Assembly: GCF_900157305.1 (NCBI RefSeq)
Contig: NZ_LS974202.1
Coordinates: 1,674,001-1,738,000 of the forward strand
DNA from: Mesotoga infera
Lineage (GTDB): Bacteria; Thermotogota; Thermotogae; Petrotogales; Kosmotogaceae
Length of the DNA: 64,000 nt
Reading direction: 5' to 3'
Positions within the stretch are counted from its first letter, which is position 1. The number at the start of each line of letters is the position of its first letter. A program made the position numbers and the translations under genes. Below are positions 7,637 to 17,058 of the stretch, in pieces. Below the pieces are notes generated by a model. That model was not told where the DNA came from, did not search any database, and was given only the letters and a program-made list of their open reading frames with translations.

Positions 7637-8815
7637 TCATCCCCAGAAGGATTTAATGAATATTCTTACTACATCGGCTCCACCTATGAAAGTCCCGATA
7701 GTGCTTCCAACGTTCGCAAGAACCACTACCAACAGTATACGTGTGACTCTATTTCTCCAGAAACCTTTGAAGGAGTTCACATCCTCGCTAAGGTTTTCAA
7801 AGTCCGAGACATGGGGCTTTCTTATCATGGCTTCCACGAGACCGGCGAACCAGCCGGCGGCGAGCAACGGATTCAAAGAACTTATCGGAGCGACTACAAA
7901 GGCCGTGAGTATCGAAAGTGGGTGCCCGAATGCGGCCAGTGTTCCCAGAGCCGAGAGAGAGCCGTTCCAAAGTATCCAGCTCAGTATTTGGTCGAGGCCG
8001 GCGTCGCGGTTAACGATAACCGTCGCTACTATCAGCGAAATTATTGCTATCGATATAGTCCAGCCGATTATCTTACCGGTCTTTTTTTTAGGTGGGATTT
8101 TGCTCAAAGCTGCTAGGTCCTGATCCTCCTTGATAGCCTCTTTAAGGCCCGGAACGTGACCAGCGCCAACCACTGCGACTATCTTCTTTCCCGGGGCATC
8201 CTTGATCTTCTGGGCGAGGTACTTGTCCCTTTCGTCTATCAGCGTTTCTTTAAGTTGTGGGAAGGATTTGGACAGCTCGCTCAGGGCTGATGTCAGCATG
8301 TCGCCCGATTTCATTTTGTCCAGTTCTTCCTCGGTTATCTTTTCGTCGCTGAAGATCGAGAGAACGAGACTGAAAAAGAGTTTGGCCTTCCCCCAGAAAC
8401 CCAGGTTTCCCCAGATTCTCGCGAAGGTCACCTGTATATCCCTGTCGGCCAGCACCAGCTGTGCGCCGGTCGCCCTGGCCGACTCTATCGCCTGGAGCAT
8501 CTCCTGTCCGGCCTGTATCCCGATCTGCTTGGCCATTCTCTTCTGGTAAGAGGAGAGAATAAGATTAGCCAGCAACAAAAAGGATTTCTTATCCTTTATC
8601 ACTTTGGCGATATCCGTCTTTTTCCAGCGATCCTGATCTTGCATCGACTGGTAACGCGAGTTGCAAAGTTCGATCGCAACGAAATCGGGTTTCTCTTCCT
8701 CTATAACCTGCTTCACTTCTTCGGCGCTGTTTTTAGATACGTGAGCGGTTCCAATCAGTATTATTTCTTTATCTTTGAGCTGTATTCTATGTACCGTCTC
8801 TGACAAATCAATCAC
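7637..8815 (-). CDS. TraB/PrgY-like membrane protein
   Basis: The 392-residue product has the TraB (pheromone shutdown) signature: ILIGTAHVS near residue 20, AIELCNSRY near 48 and VVGAGHVPGL near 220. These three motifs mark the EreA/ChaN/TraB/GumN superfamily, whose conserved Glu and His residues suggest a metal-dependent hydrolase. The C-terminal 170 residues carry several membrane segments, as in archaeal and bacterial PrgY-type homologues of about 390 residues. The plasmid PrgY protein of enterococci limits pheromone activity, but chromosomal homologues have no settled function. It starts with GTG at 8815 after GAAAGGG. It lies alone, divergent from the GNAT gene. Confidence 0.85.
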   Translation of the reverse strand: MIDLSETVHRIQLKDKEIILIGTAHVSKNSAEEVKQVIEEEKPDFVAIELCNSRYQSMQDQDRWKKTDIAKVIKDKKSFLLLANLILSSYQKRMAKQIGIQAGQEMLQAIESARATGAQLVLADRDIQVTFARIWGNLGFWGKAKLFFSLVLSIFSDEKITEEELDKMKSGDMLTSALSELSKSFPQLKETLIDERDKYLAQKIKDAPGKKIVAVVGAGHVPGLKEAIKEDQDLAALSKIPPKKKTGKIIGWTISIAIISLIVATVIVNRDAGLDQILSWILWNGSLSALGTLAAFGHPLSILTAFVVAPISSLNPLLAAGWFAGLVEAMIRKPHVSDFENLSEDVNSFKGFWRNRVTRILLVVVLANVGSTIGTFIGGADVVRIFIKSFWG

Positions 8816-8936
8816 CGGCCCTTTCTATATTCTTTCAAAGACTATTTAATCACAATATTGCATCCGGCTCTCAATTATGAGATTATCAATTGTGTGGTTT
8901 TTGATAATCGATAGCATGTTGAGTGAGGTGATCGCA

Positions 8937-9896
8937 TTGTCAGATCCCGTCGTTGCAAGAAAAGAAGATATCCCCGCTATGATAAAGCTTTCGAGCCAGG
9001 TCTTCAAAACGGATATGGGCGGTTGCTTTCCGCTGCTTTTCTCGCCGGAAAACGTGGAAAACATGACAGTCGTGAGAGAGGCCGGAAGGCCAGTGACAAT
9101 GGTAGGCATGCTTCCTAAAGAAATCTCTGTCTTCGGTCACAGGTTGAAGGCCGGTCTCATCGGCGCTGTATGCACGCACCCCGATTACAGGGGCAGAGAC
9201 TACGGGGCGAAGGCTTTGGCAATGTCCGAAAAAATGGCTATAGAGAAGGGCATATCGCTCTTTATAATCTCGGGTAAGCGTGGTCTATACAACAGGTTTG
9301 GAGCCGTTGAGCCGGATGGCTTTTACAAGCTGAAAGTCTTACCGGGAAAGGCTTCACGTGTTAAAGAGGCGAGCGAAGAAGATCTTTCGAAAATCGCCTG
9401 GCTCTACATGGGGAGGTCGGTACGTTATTTCAGGGATCTTTCGCAGTTCAGAAGAGTCTTCGCCACAGGCCGGGTGATGGTTAGAGCGGCTAAGACCTTC
9501 ATCAGCGATAAAGCTTACGTCACGGTGATAAAATTCCGCGGCAGCAATTACATCGTCGAACATGCCGGATGCGAGAGCGACGTTATCGAGGCGGCAAGGG
9601 GCTATCTCCAGTTAAGCGGAGAGAAGGAATGCGTTCTTGTGCTAGACGGTCTCTTCCTTAGCCAGGAGAGGGAAAAGACCGACTTCGAAGGAACGATGAA
9701 GGTCATATCCATTGAGAACTTTCTCGATCAGCTCGAAGGTTATTACAGGGAAGTAATGACGGACGGAGAGTTCGAAGCCTTCAGAGAGAAGGCCAGTAAA
9801 ATGACTCCGGCCGAATTCACCAGACTGGTGCTGCTTGAGAGCAATATAAAGGGCTCCCCTATTCCGCTGCCCGTCTATGGTTTCGATTATATCTAG
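8937..9896 (+). CDS. GNAT family N-acetyltransferase (Eis-like layout)
   Basis: The 319-residue product has an N-terminal GNAT domain. The strand-loop LIGAVCTHPDYRGRDYGAKA (about residues 79-98) is the acetyl-CoA pyrophosphate-binding motif A, with R/Q-x-x-G-x-G/A spacing. The segment ISGKRGLYNRFGAVEPDGF matches the strand after it. The C-terminal half has no clear catalytic motif and may be a second degenerate GNAT domain, as in Eis-type proteins. TTG at 8937 was chosen because GAGGTGAT sits right before it. The ATG codons upstream (8877, 8916) would add a poorly conserved leader. The substrate is unknown. The gene ends 4 bases inside the convergent EamA gene. Confidence 0.8.
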   Translation: MSDPVVARKEDIPAMIKLSSQVFKTDMGGCFPLLFSPENVENMTVVREAGRPVTMVGMLPKEISVFGHRLKAGLIGAVCTHPDYRGRDYGAKALAMSEKMAIEKGISLFIISGKRGLYNRFGAVEPDGFYKLKVLPGKASRVKEASEEDLSKIAWLYMGRSVRYFRDLSQFRRVFATGRVMVRAAKTFISDKAYVTVIKFRGSNYIVEHAGCESDVIEAARGYLQLSGEKECVLVLDGLFLSQEREKTDFEGTMKVISIENFLDQLEGYYREVMTDGEFEAFREKASKMTPAEFTRLVLLESNIKGSPIPLPVYGFDYI

Positions 9897-10831
9897 TTTT
9901 TTTCGACGGCCGGAGCTTTAGAAAACCTCCAGTTGACCACGATGATACCCAAAGCTACGAAAAGAAGTGAGAGTAAGGTATAGGAGTTTATCGCTTCACC
10001 GGGAACGAAAGCGGCCGACAGGAAGACTCCGGCAACGGGTATGACGAAACGGTACATGGTTATCTCACCAGCTTTGTGATAACTGAGCAGGGCGTACCAG
10101 AGAGAGAAGGCAACCGCCGAAAGCAACATGGAGTAGATCAAAAGAGCGACTCCTTTCGCTGTGAAGACCAGTGCACCGACCTTCAAGCCAGGCAAACCGA
10201 ATAGAAGCAACATAAGACCGCCGATCGACAGCTGCCAACCCGACACCAGAAAGGGAGATCTACTGGCGGAAAGCCACTTGGCGTAGATCGTTCCTATTGC
10301 TCCTATTGATGTGGCGATCATCATGAAACCGTCGCCTTTGAAAACGAAGCTCAGTGTGAAGCCTTCGTTGAAATTAGCCAGAAATACGCCCAGAAAGCCC
10401 AGAAACATTCCGAGAGTTTTTCTCCAGCTGAGACGGTCGTTATGGTATATATAGTGGGCGATGAGTATGACAAGAAAGTTTTCTCCGGCCATGATTATCG
10501 AGGACTTCATGCCGGTGGTGTAACTGAGACCGTTGTAAAAGAAGAAATACAACAGGAAGGTCTGCATCGTACCCAGAGCTATGAAGTGGATGTAATCCCC
10601 GGCCGTGAACTTCTGTCTTTCCTTTTTGCCGAAGGGGATCGAAAGAAGCAGCACCATCAGGCCCGCACCCAAAAAACGAAGACCGGCGAAGACCAGCTTC
10701 GCTGAAACGTCGTCGGGAGCGATGGCCATCTCTTCGTAACCGATCTTGAGAACCGGGAAGGCGCTTCCCCAGAGTATCGAACATATAATAGCCGTCACGG
10801 CTGACGCAAAATTACCCCTAAGTATCTCCAT
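9893..10831 (-). CDS. EamA/DMT superfamily transporter
   Basis: The 312-residue hydrophobic protein has about ten membrane segments in two EamA repeats. The first starts AIICSILWGSAFPVLKIGYE, the typical WGS.F...K motif, and the second follows the loop near residue 155. Drug/metabolite transporters of this family export amino acids, nucleotides or other small metabolites. The second repeat ends VPVAGVFLSAAFVPGE, matching the P(V/L).A.....GE signature. The start at 10831 lies near the window-plus pirin gene, and the stop overlaps the convergent GNAT gene by 4 bases. The substrate cannot be read from sequence. Confidence 0.85.
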   Translation of the reverse strand: MEILRGNFASAVTAIICSILWGSAFPVLKIGYEEMAIAPDDVSAKLVFAGLRFLGAGLMVLLLSIPFGKKERQKFTAGDYIHFIALGTMQTFLLYFFFYNGLSYTTGMKSSIIMAGENFLVILIAHYIYHNDRLSWRKTLGMFLGFLGVFLANFNEGFTLSFVFKGDGFMMIATSIGAIGTIYAKWLSASRSPFLVSGWQLSIGGLMLLLFGLPGLKVGALVFTAKGVALLIYSMLLSAVAFSLWYALLSYHKAGEITMYRFVIPVAGVFLSAAFVPGEAINSYTLLSLLFVALGIIVVNWRFSKAPAVEKN

Positions 10832-10989
10832 GAACTGAGTTTACACCATCACCATTAAGTCGTTGATGCGGAAAGCTGACGATACAGCTCTATGAAGTCA
10901 TTGTGGTAATTTGGGGGACGACCTCCTAGTTTTTTAGATACCCAGCGATGGTATCATTGTAATAGGATCTATGAGAGGAGAAGATTCCT

Positions 10990-11835
10990 ATGAAGCAACT
11001 GCGTACCGTACGCAAGATAGTTACTGGCAAGGACACGGTCGATGGAGCCGGGGTGAAACTGGTAAGGGTGATCGGTTATAAAGATACCGCAGAATTCGAC
11101 CCCTTTCTCATGCTGGATGCTTTCGACTCCACAAACCCGGACGATTACACGAAAGGCTTTCCCTGGCATCCACACCGTGGTATCGAGACGATTACATACC
11201 TCATAAGCGGGAATATAGAGCATAGAGACAGTCTTGGCAACAGTGGCAGCATTCTCAACGGCGATTGTCAGTGGATGACGGCCGGGTCGGGTATAATACA
11301 CCAGGAGATGCCCAAAGCGAGCGGAAGGCTCTTCGGTGTTCAGCTCTGGCTAAACCTGCCCGCCAGAGACAAGATGGTAGATCCTCAGTACGGCGATATA
11401 AAATGCGAGGACATTACTGTCGTAGATGAAGATGGGAGTAAAGTACACATCATCGCGGGTCGATACAAAGACTCGAAGGGAGCATTTGAAGGAAGGTATG
11501 TGAAAGCTACCTACCTGGATGTAGAAGTCACGGCAGGAAGAGACTGGTCTTTCGAAAGCCAAAGAGGTTCGACTCTGTTCATCTATATTCTTCAAGGCAC
11601 GGGACTCTTCGATCCAACAGGCACTGAATCTATAACCAGAAAACATGCCGTTTTATTCAACGAAGGCGATAGATTCTGGGTCAGAGCCGGCGATGAAGGG
11701 ATCAGGTTTTTGTTGCTTTCTGGCAAACCTCTCAAAGAGCCTATCGCGTGGGGAGGTCCCATAGTTATGAACACCCATCAGGAGCTTGATAAGGCCTTCA
11801 GAGAACTCAGCGAAAACACGTTTATAAAGAAGTGA
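10990..11835 (+). CDS. Pirin family protein
   Basis: The 281-residue product is a typical pirin. The N-terminal cupin carries the metal-binding set in HPHRGIETITYLISG and the later GDCQWMTAGSGIIHQEMP, with LFGVQLWLNLP after it. The C-terminal cupin ends IAWGGPIVMN. Pirins are iron-binding bicupins; some bacterial ones are quercetinases or redox sensors, but most have no known substrate. ATG at 10990 follows GAGAGGAG at a good distance. It is a single gene, convergent with the peptide ABC operon that ends 27 bases downstream on the other strand. Confidence 0.93.
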   Translation: MKQLRTVRKIVTGKDTVDGAGVKLVRVIGYKDTAEFDPFLMLDAFDSTNPDDYTKGFPWHPHRGIETITYLISGNIEHRDSLGNSGSILNGDCQWMTAGSGIIHQEMPKASGRLFGVQLWLNLPARDKMVDPQYGDIKCEDITVVDEDGSKVHIIAGRYKDSKGAFEGRYVKATYLDVEVTAGRDWSFESQRGSTLFIYILQGTGLFDPTGTESITRKHAVLFNEGDRFWVRAGDEGIRFLLLSGKPLKEPIAWGGPIVMNTHQELDKAFRELSENTFIKK

Positions 11836-11861
11836 ACCGTCAGGAAGGCGACGCGACAGTT

Positions 11862-12824
11862 TCATGGGTAGAGATGGCAGCAAATCGAATGCCCTCTCGA
11901 TATCTCGACGGTCTTGGGTCTGGTGTGAGTGCATATCTCCATTCTTTTAAAGCACCTGGGATGGAAGGGGCAGCCCTGTGGAGGATTGGTAGGGTCGGGC
12001 GCGTCACCCTGAAGGATTATCCGCTGGCCCGTGGTGCTCGCTCCCGGTATTGCCGAGAATAGCGATTGCGTGTATGGATGGCAGGGATTAGCGTACAGGT
12101 CTGTCGCTTCAGCCATTTCAACGATCTCCCCGAGGTACATTACGGCTATCCTATCGCAGAAGAAATGTACTACTCCGAGATCATGAGATATAAATAGATA
12201 AGTCAGCGAAAGCCTCTTTTGGAGGTTTTTCATAAGGTTGAGTATTTGTGCCTGTATTGAGACATCCAGCGCCGAAACGGGTTCATCCGCTATGATGAAT
12301 TCCGGATTGAGAATCAGGGCGCTCAATATGCCGATCCTCTGCTTCTGCCCACCCGACAGTTCGTGCGGGTAACGATCCAGGAAACTCTCGTCGAGATCCA
12401 CCAGCCCCAGGCTTTCCCGGATTGTCCTTTCGATCTCGGAGCGACTTCGCACGCCCTGTGAACGTAAAGGCTCGCTCAGAATCCACTTCACGGTCTTCTT
12501 TGGGTTGAGAGAGCCGGCGGTATCCTGAAAAATTATCTGGATCTTCCTCCTTAGATATTTCAATCTCTCGCCCTTGATGGTCGTTATATCCTCGCCTTCA
12601 AAAAACATCTTCCCTCCCGTCGGTTCGAGCAGCTTTATTATCGTATGGCCGGCCGTTGTCTTTCCGCAGCCCGATTCCCCTACCAGTCCGAAAGACTCTC
12701 CCCTAGCTATGGAGAAAGAGACACCATTTAGAGCCCTGACCCTTGCCGGACTCTCTAACAATTTCGTCCTTCGCAGCGGGTAATGTTTCACGAGGTCTCT
12801 GACTTCGAGAATTATGTCGCTCAT
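11862..12824 (-). CDS. Peptide ABC transporter ATP-binding protein (OppF/DppF type)
   Basis: The 320-residue ATPase has Walker A GESGCGKTTAGH (near residue 52), the Q-loop in IIFQDTAGSLNP, the ABC signature ELSGGQKQRIGI, Walker B LIIADEPVSALD-like FIIADEPVSALD, and the H-loop in FISHDLGVV. The C-terminal extension GCPFHPRCFKRMEIC is the Cys-rich domain of oligopeptide/dipeptide ATPases, which often holds an iron-sulfur cluster. Its ATG overlaps the stop of the preceding ATPase gene (ATGA). It is the last gene of a five-gene operon running from 17058 to 11862. The imported substrate (peptide, or a sugar oligomer as in some Thermotogota) is not determined by sequence. Confidence 0.93.
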   Translation of the reverse strand: MSDIILEVRDLVKHYPLRRTKLLESPARVRALNGVSFSIARGESFGLVGESGCGKTTAGHTIIKLLEPTGGKMFFEGEDITTIKGERLKYLRRKIQIIFQDTAGSLNPKKTVKWILSEPLRSQGVRSRSEIERTIRESLGLVDLDESFLDRYPHELSGGQKQRIGILSALILNPEFIIADEPVSALDVSIQAQILNLMKNLQKRLSLTYLFISHDLGVVHFFCDRIAVMYLGEIVEMAEATDLYANPCHPYTQSLFSAIPGASTTGQRIILQGDAPDPTNPPQGCPFHPRCFKRMEICTHTRPKTVEISRGHSICCHLYP

Positions 12825-13807
12825 CGCAGCTCACCGGCCAGGAAGCATCTCGATTCATGTTGATCTCCGAGAGCTTTGAATTGTGGCAACTCACGTTTAC
12901 ACCTTTCGAAGGCGTATTCACATCTGGGCTCGAAGGGACAACCGGTAAGCGCGTCGGTTATCGACGGTACTTTACCGGGGATGTCGTAAAGCTCCCTCCC
13001 TTTGGAATCGATTTTCGGAATTGCCTTCATGAGCCCTATCGTGTATGGATGCTCCGGTCCACAGAAGAGCTTTTCGGTCGGGGCGACCTCCACCAGATGC
13101 CCGGCGTACATCACGCAGACTGAAGTGCATATCTCTCTTATTATACCGAAGTTGTGGGAGATGAAGATGATGGAGGATCCCTTCTCTCTGTTTATATCTT
13201 TCAGCAGCTGGAGTATCTGTGCCTGGATCGTAACGTCGAGCGCCGTCGTCGGCTCATCTGCAATTATCAGGGACGGCCTGCAGGCTATCGCTATGGCGAT
13301 GGCTATCCTCTGGCGCATTCCGCCGGACAGTTCGTGCGGGTATTTATGGTATAGTCTCTCCGGGTCTGGTAATCCCACGTCTCTCATGATATCGACAACG
13401 CTTCGAAACCTCTCACCGCCGCTCATTTTGGTGTGCATTTTCAGGTTCTCGTCGATCTGTCTACCGACTTTCCATAGGGGATTTAGTGAGGTCAACGGTT
13501 CCTGGAAGATCATTGAGATCTCGCTTCCGCGCAGTTTTCTTATCTCTTCCTCATGCATCGCGACGATATTCCTGCCGGAAAAGTCGATCGTACCAGAGAG
13601 TTGGGCGTTACTTGGAAGGAGTCTCATGATGGCCAGGGCTGTCACGCTCTTGCCGCATCCCGATTCACCGACCAGGCCAACGATGGAGTTTCTACCGATG
13701 TCGAAGGAGATCCCCCTGACCGCCGGGAAGTCACCCTTAGCCGTGGTGAAGGAGATCTTTAGATCCCTCACCTGGAGAATAACCCCCTCTGAGATCGTTC
13801 GCTCCAC
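12821..13807 (-). CDS. Peptide ABC transporter ATP-binding protein (OppD/DppD type)
   Basis: The 328-residue ATPase carries Walker A GESGCGKSVTAL, the Q-loop MIFQEPLTSLNP, the signature ELSGGMRQRIAIA, Walker B LIIADEPTTALD and the H-loop FISHNFGII. It ends with the Cys-rich GCPFEPRCEYAFERC typical of the Opp/Dpp subfamily. GTG at 13807 was chosen because AGGTG lies 7 bases before it and it falls 8 bases after the permease stop. The longest frame (from 13915) would run deep into that permease gene. It pairs with the downstream ATPase to form the heterodimeric motor. Confidence 0.92.
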   Translation of the reverse strand: MERTISEGVILQVRDLKISFTTAKGDFPAVRGISFDIGRNSIVGLVGESGCGKSVTALAIMRLLPSNAQLSGTIDFSGRNIVAMHEEEIRKLRGSEISMIFQEPLTSLNPLWKVGRQIDENLKMHTKMSGGERFRSVVDIMRDVGLPDPERLYHKYPHELSGGMRQRIAIAIAIACRPSLIIADEPTTALDVTIQAQILQLLKDINREKGSSIIFISHNFGIIREICTSVCVMYAGHLVEVAPTEKLFCGPEHPYTIGLMKAIPKIDSKGRELYDIPGKVPSITDALTGCPFEPRCEYAFERCKRELPQFKALGDQHESRCFLAGELR

Positions 13808-13815
13808 GTTTGCAC

Positions 13816-14622
13816 CTACTGCTGCCTGTCCTGGAGATCGGCGATACCGTCGCCCAGGAAATTGAAGCCAAGAACTATCAGTGTTATGAAGACCCCCGGC
13901 GCTATGGTGTACCATGGACTGAGAGCTATGAAGGACTGCGACTCGTTGAGCATCCTGCCCCAGCTAGGATCGGGCGGCTGAATCCCAAGACCCAGATAAC
14001 TCAGGGCCGCCTCCGAAAGAACGGCGCTGGAAAAGCCCATCGAGGCCGCTACAATTATAGGAGACAGCACGTTCGGAAATATGTGGCTGAACATTATCCT
14101 TAAGTTCGAGACACCCTTGACCCGTGCGTTTTTAACGTATTCGAACTCTTTGTGCTGAATGAATCCACTCCTGGTTATCCTTGCGAAAGAGGGAATCGAC
14201 ATGATACCTATCGCTATGATCGTGTTTCTTATACCGACCCCGAAGATTGAGACGAACATCAGGGCGAAGAGAATTCCCGGAAAGGCCATCATCGCGTCCA
14301 TCAGCCTCATTATGAATTCATCAAGTATCCCGCCAAAATAACCGGCAATGGCGCCTATGATAACCCCGAATATACCTCCCACCGATACCGCGATCAGACC
14401 CACTAAGAAGGCCGTTTGTGAACCTTTCATGATCCTGCTGAGAACATCTCTCCCGAAGTTGTCGGTTCCCAGTGGGTGTTTGGCGGAGGGAGGGGCAAAC
14501 CTTTCGTTACGGTTCATCTCCGTTACCGGATACGGCGTGTAGAAAAGACTCACCAGCATCATTGCGAGCAACGAAGCGATTATGGATATTCCTATGTAAA
14601 GACTCACTCTCTTTCTCTTCAT
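13816..14622 (-). CDS. Peptide ABC transporter permease (OppC/DppC type)
   Basis: The 268-residue membrane protein has an N-terminal segment, then the HPLGTDNFGRDVLSRI motif that marks DppC-type permeases. Five more membrane segments follow, including the EAA loop ARVKGVSNLRIMFSHIFPN. The ending DGIADLQDRQ resembles DGLRDALDPR of the family. The EAA loop docks on the ATPases. It sits 10 bases after the partner permease and 8 bases before the first ATPase gene, so it belongs to the same transcript. Confidence 0.93.
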   Translation of the reverse strand: MKRKRVSLYIGISIIASLLAMMLVSLFYTPYPVTEMNRNERFAPPSAKHPLGTDNFGRDVLSRIMKGSQTAFLVGLIAVSVGGIFGVIIGAIAGYFGGILDEFIMRLMDAMMAFPGILFALMFVSIFGVGIRNTIIAIGIMSIPSFARITRSGFIQHKEFEYVKNARVKGVSNLRIMFSHIFPNVLSPIIVAASMGFSSAVLSEAALSYLGLGIQPPDPSWGRMLNESQSFIALSPWYTIAPGVFITLIVLGFNFLGDGIADLQDRQQ

Positions 14623-14632
14623 CGCTCCTCCG

Positions 14633-15574
14633 CTACCTGAGCTTGATTCTGGGATCGATCAGTGTATAAACGATATCTATCAGAAAATTCGTCACGACTA
14701 TCACCAGCGAAATGTACAGTACCATCCCCTGGACCAACGGGAGGTCGCGCACCGATATAGCGTTGATCAGGAGTCTCCCGACCCCGGGCAAAGTGAAGAC
14801 CTGTTCTATCACTATGCTGCCGCTGAGAATGTTGGCCGTGATCATTCCGAGAACGGTGATAACCGGAATCAGCGCGTTCTTCAAAACGTGTCTGAAAAGC
14901 ACGGCGTTCATCTTCAGACCTTTGGAGAAGGCGAGTCTGACATAGTCGTTTTTCATCTGCTCCATCACGGTGTTCCTGGTGTATCTTATCACGGCCGCAA
15001 TCAAAGGAAGGGCGATCGCCACGGCCGGAAGCAGAAGCGATTTGAAAGCCTCCACGGGATCGACGCTCCAGGGTGTGTAACCTCCCGGCGAGACCCACCT
15101 GAGAGTGAGGCCGAAAATATACATCAGGATTATGCCTGTCCAGAAGGAAGGCACGGCCATCCCTATCTGCGAGATGATGGAGATCAAAATACCGGGCAGT
15201 CTGTCGCCGTATCTGGCGCTCAAGATTCCCAGAGGCACGCCGATAATCACAATCAAAGCCATGGAGATCAACGCCAGCGAGAGTGTCACCGGCAATCTAT
15301 CTAGTATCAATTCCGAGACGGGCCTCGAGTATCTTATCGATTGACCCAGATCGCCCGTGAAGAGGCCTGTAATCCACCCAAAAAACCTTTTAGAAAGCGG
15401 CTCGTCCAGTCCCAGCTCCTCGGAAAGCGCTCTAATCTTGGCTTCATCGGCATCGACCCCCAGCCTTGCCAGTACGGGGTCTCCCGGGATGATCTCGAAA
15501 GTGACGAACGTTATCATCGAGACCAGGAAAACCGTCGCAAGCATCGCAAAGAGCTTTCTGAGGTAGATATACAC
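14633..15574 (-). CDS. Peptide ABC transporter permease (OppB/DppB type)
   Basis: The 313-residue permease begins with a single membrane segment and the conserved FEIIPGDPV motif, followed by the LGLDEPLSKRFFGW segment and GDLGQSIRYSRPV, all characteristic of the DppB/OppB family. The EAA loop is in AFSKGLKMNAVLFRHVLKNA. The ending YTLIDPRIKL is also typical (Y..lDPRi). It starts with GTG at 15574 after CCGGAG. It lies 14 bases after the binding-protein gene in the operon. Confidence 0.94.
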   Translation of the reverse strand: MYIYLRKLFAMLATVFLVSMITFVTFEIIPGDPVLARLGVDADEAKIRALSEELGLDEPLSKRFFGWITGLFTGDLGQSIRYSRPVSELILDRLPVTLSLALISMALIVIIGVPLGILSARYGDRLPGILISIISQIGMAVPSFWTGIILMYIFGLTLRWVSPGGYTPWSVDPVEAFKSLLLPAVAIALPLIAAVIRYTRNTVMEQMKNDYVRLAFSKGLKMNAVLFRHVLKNALIPVITVLGMITANILSGSIVIEQVFTLPGVGRLLINAISVRDLPLVQGMVLYISLVIVVTNFLIDIVYTLIDPRIKLR

Positions 15575-15588
15575 GGGTTTCTCCGGTT

Positions 15589-17058
15589 CTACTTGTAGTA
15601 TAGTGTGGACATATCCTGTACGTAAAGAGGATAGACGTTGTACCCGAAAAGGTTCGGTGCTAGTGCCACAATGAAGTTCGGGTCCATTATATATACGGCG
15701 ACGGCCTCCTCTGTGAGCAGCACCTGCGCCTGCTTGAAGAGCGCGGCCTTTTTGTCTATATCTGTCTGCTTTATGGCTGAGTTGACCAGCTCATCGTACC
15801 GGGGGTTGAAGTAGTTGTAGAAGTTCCTCGGATAGTCGCTCAGGTACCTCTTCAAGATATCGTACGCGCTGAGCTTCCCGGTGAGCCCCACTATCGTCAT
15901 TTCATAATCTCTTCCCGTGTAAACCCTGTCCAGCCATATGCTCCACTCTATTAACTCGATTTCGGCCGTGATTCCTACCTTTTTCAGTTGCTCGACGATC
16001 ACCTGAGCCGTATCGACATGGAACTGGTAGTTGGAGGGGACAGTTATCTTCGTCTTGAATCCTTCCGGGTAGCCGGCCTGAGCGAGAAGCGATTTGGCCG
16101 CGACGACATCGGTTTTGTAGTAATCTTCTAGCCCTTCCTGGTAGTATCTCTCCATTATCGGCGACATGTTGGAACCTAGCGCCGTACCGTAACCGTTGGC
16201 GACTATCTCTATGATCTCTTCCTTGTCTATGGCCAGGTTTATAGCCTTTCTCACCTTCAGATCATCAAAGGGCTCTCTTGCGAGGTTCATGGCCATAAGC
16301 TGCACCATGTTCTGTTCGGCACTTATTAGGTTGTATCTGTCCATCAGAATATCGGCCTGTATCGCATCCAGCCTGGGAAGCATCTGGACCTCCCCGGCCA
16401 TGAAGCTCATGAGCGCGGCCTGGTTGTCCGGTATTATCCTGAACTCGACCTCGTCCACAAGTGGAAGATCCGGATTCCAGTACTCGTTGAATTTTGCGAT
16501 TACCACCCGCTGTCCCGGCTGGTACGCGACAAACTTAAACGGGCCGGTCCCTATGGGGTTTCTTTCGTGATCAGGGTTGTCTGCGGGAATTATCGCGTTT
16601 ATGAACTTATCGAGGAAGTCTGTGTTCAGAGTGTTCAGAGTGATCTCAACGGTTCTATCACCTATGGCTTCGATTTTGGATACGAACTTCTCGAAATCCG
16701 AAGAAAGTCCCCTGACTTCACCGCTCCCCTTCAACCTATTCAAAGAGTATAGAACATCGTTCATGGTAACCTCTTTGCCATTGTGAAACTTGACTCCCTC
16801 TCTGAGTTTGAAAGTGTACACGAGGCCATCGGGAGAGATGGAGTAACTCTCGGCAATGGCCGGAATCACGTTCCCCTTAGAATCGGGTTTCAGGAGACCT
16901 TCAAAAACGTTGAACATCATCTCGTACGTTCCCGAAGCCGCTGCCCTGTGAGGATCGAGAAAGTCTGGGTCCTGCATGACGGCAACGACTATCCTCTCGG
17001 TCGAGAACACGCTTAAGGCGGCCAAAAAGATAATCAAAAGTGAAAGAATTCTTCTCAT
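15589..17058 (-). CDS. ABC transporter substrate-binding protein, family 5 (peptide type)
   Basis: The 489-residue exported protein starts with a short signal peptide (MRRILSLLIIFLAALSVFS). The family 5 signature follows: DPDFLDPHRAAASGTYEMMF, then the GLVYTFKLREGVKFHNG motif near residue 75. It captures peptides or related ligands outside the membrane and delivers them to the two permeases encoded next. There is no lipobox Cys, so it may stay soluble in the periplasm or be held by its uncleaved signal. ATG at 17058 follows AAAGGAGG. It is first in the operon, the usual position for the most abundant component. Confidence 0.93.
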   Translation of the reverse strand: MRRILSLLIIFLAALSVFSTERIVVAVMQDPDFLDPHRAAASGTYEMMFNVFEGLLKPDSKGNVIPAIAESYSISPDGLVYTFKLREGVKFHNGKEVTMNDVLYSLNRLKGSGEVRGLSSDFEKFVSKIEAIGDRTVEITLNTLNTDFLDKFINAIIPADNPDHERNPIGTGPFKFVAYQPGQRVVIAKFNEYWNPDLPLVDEVEFRIIPDNQAALMSFMAGEVQMLPRLDAIQADILMDRYNLISAEQNMVQLMAMNLAREPFDDLKVRKAINLAIDKEEIIEIVANGYGTALGSNMSPIMERYYQEGLEDYYKTDVVAAKSLLAQAGYPEGFKTKITVPSNYQFHVDTAQVIVEQLKKVGITAEIELIEWSIWLDRVYTGRDYEMTIVGLTGKLSAYDILKRYLSDYPRNFYNYFNPRYDELVNSAIKQTDIDKKAALFKQAQVLLTEEAVAVYIMDPNFIVALAPNLFGYNVYPLYVQDMSTLYYK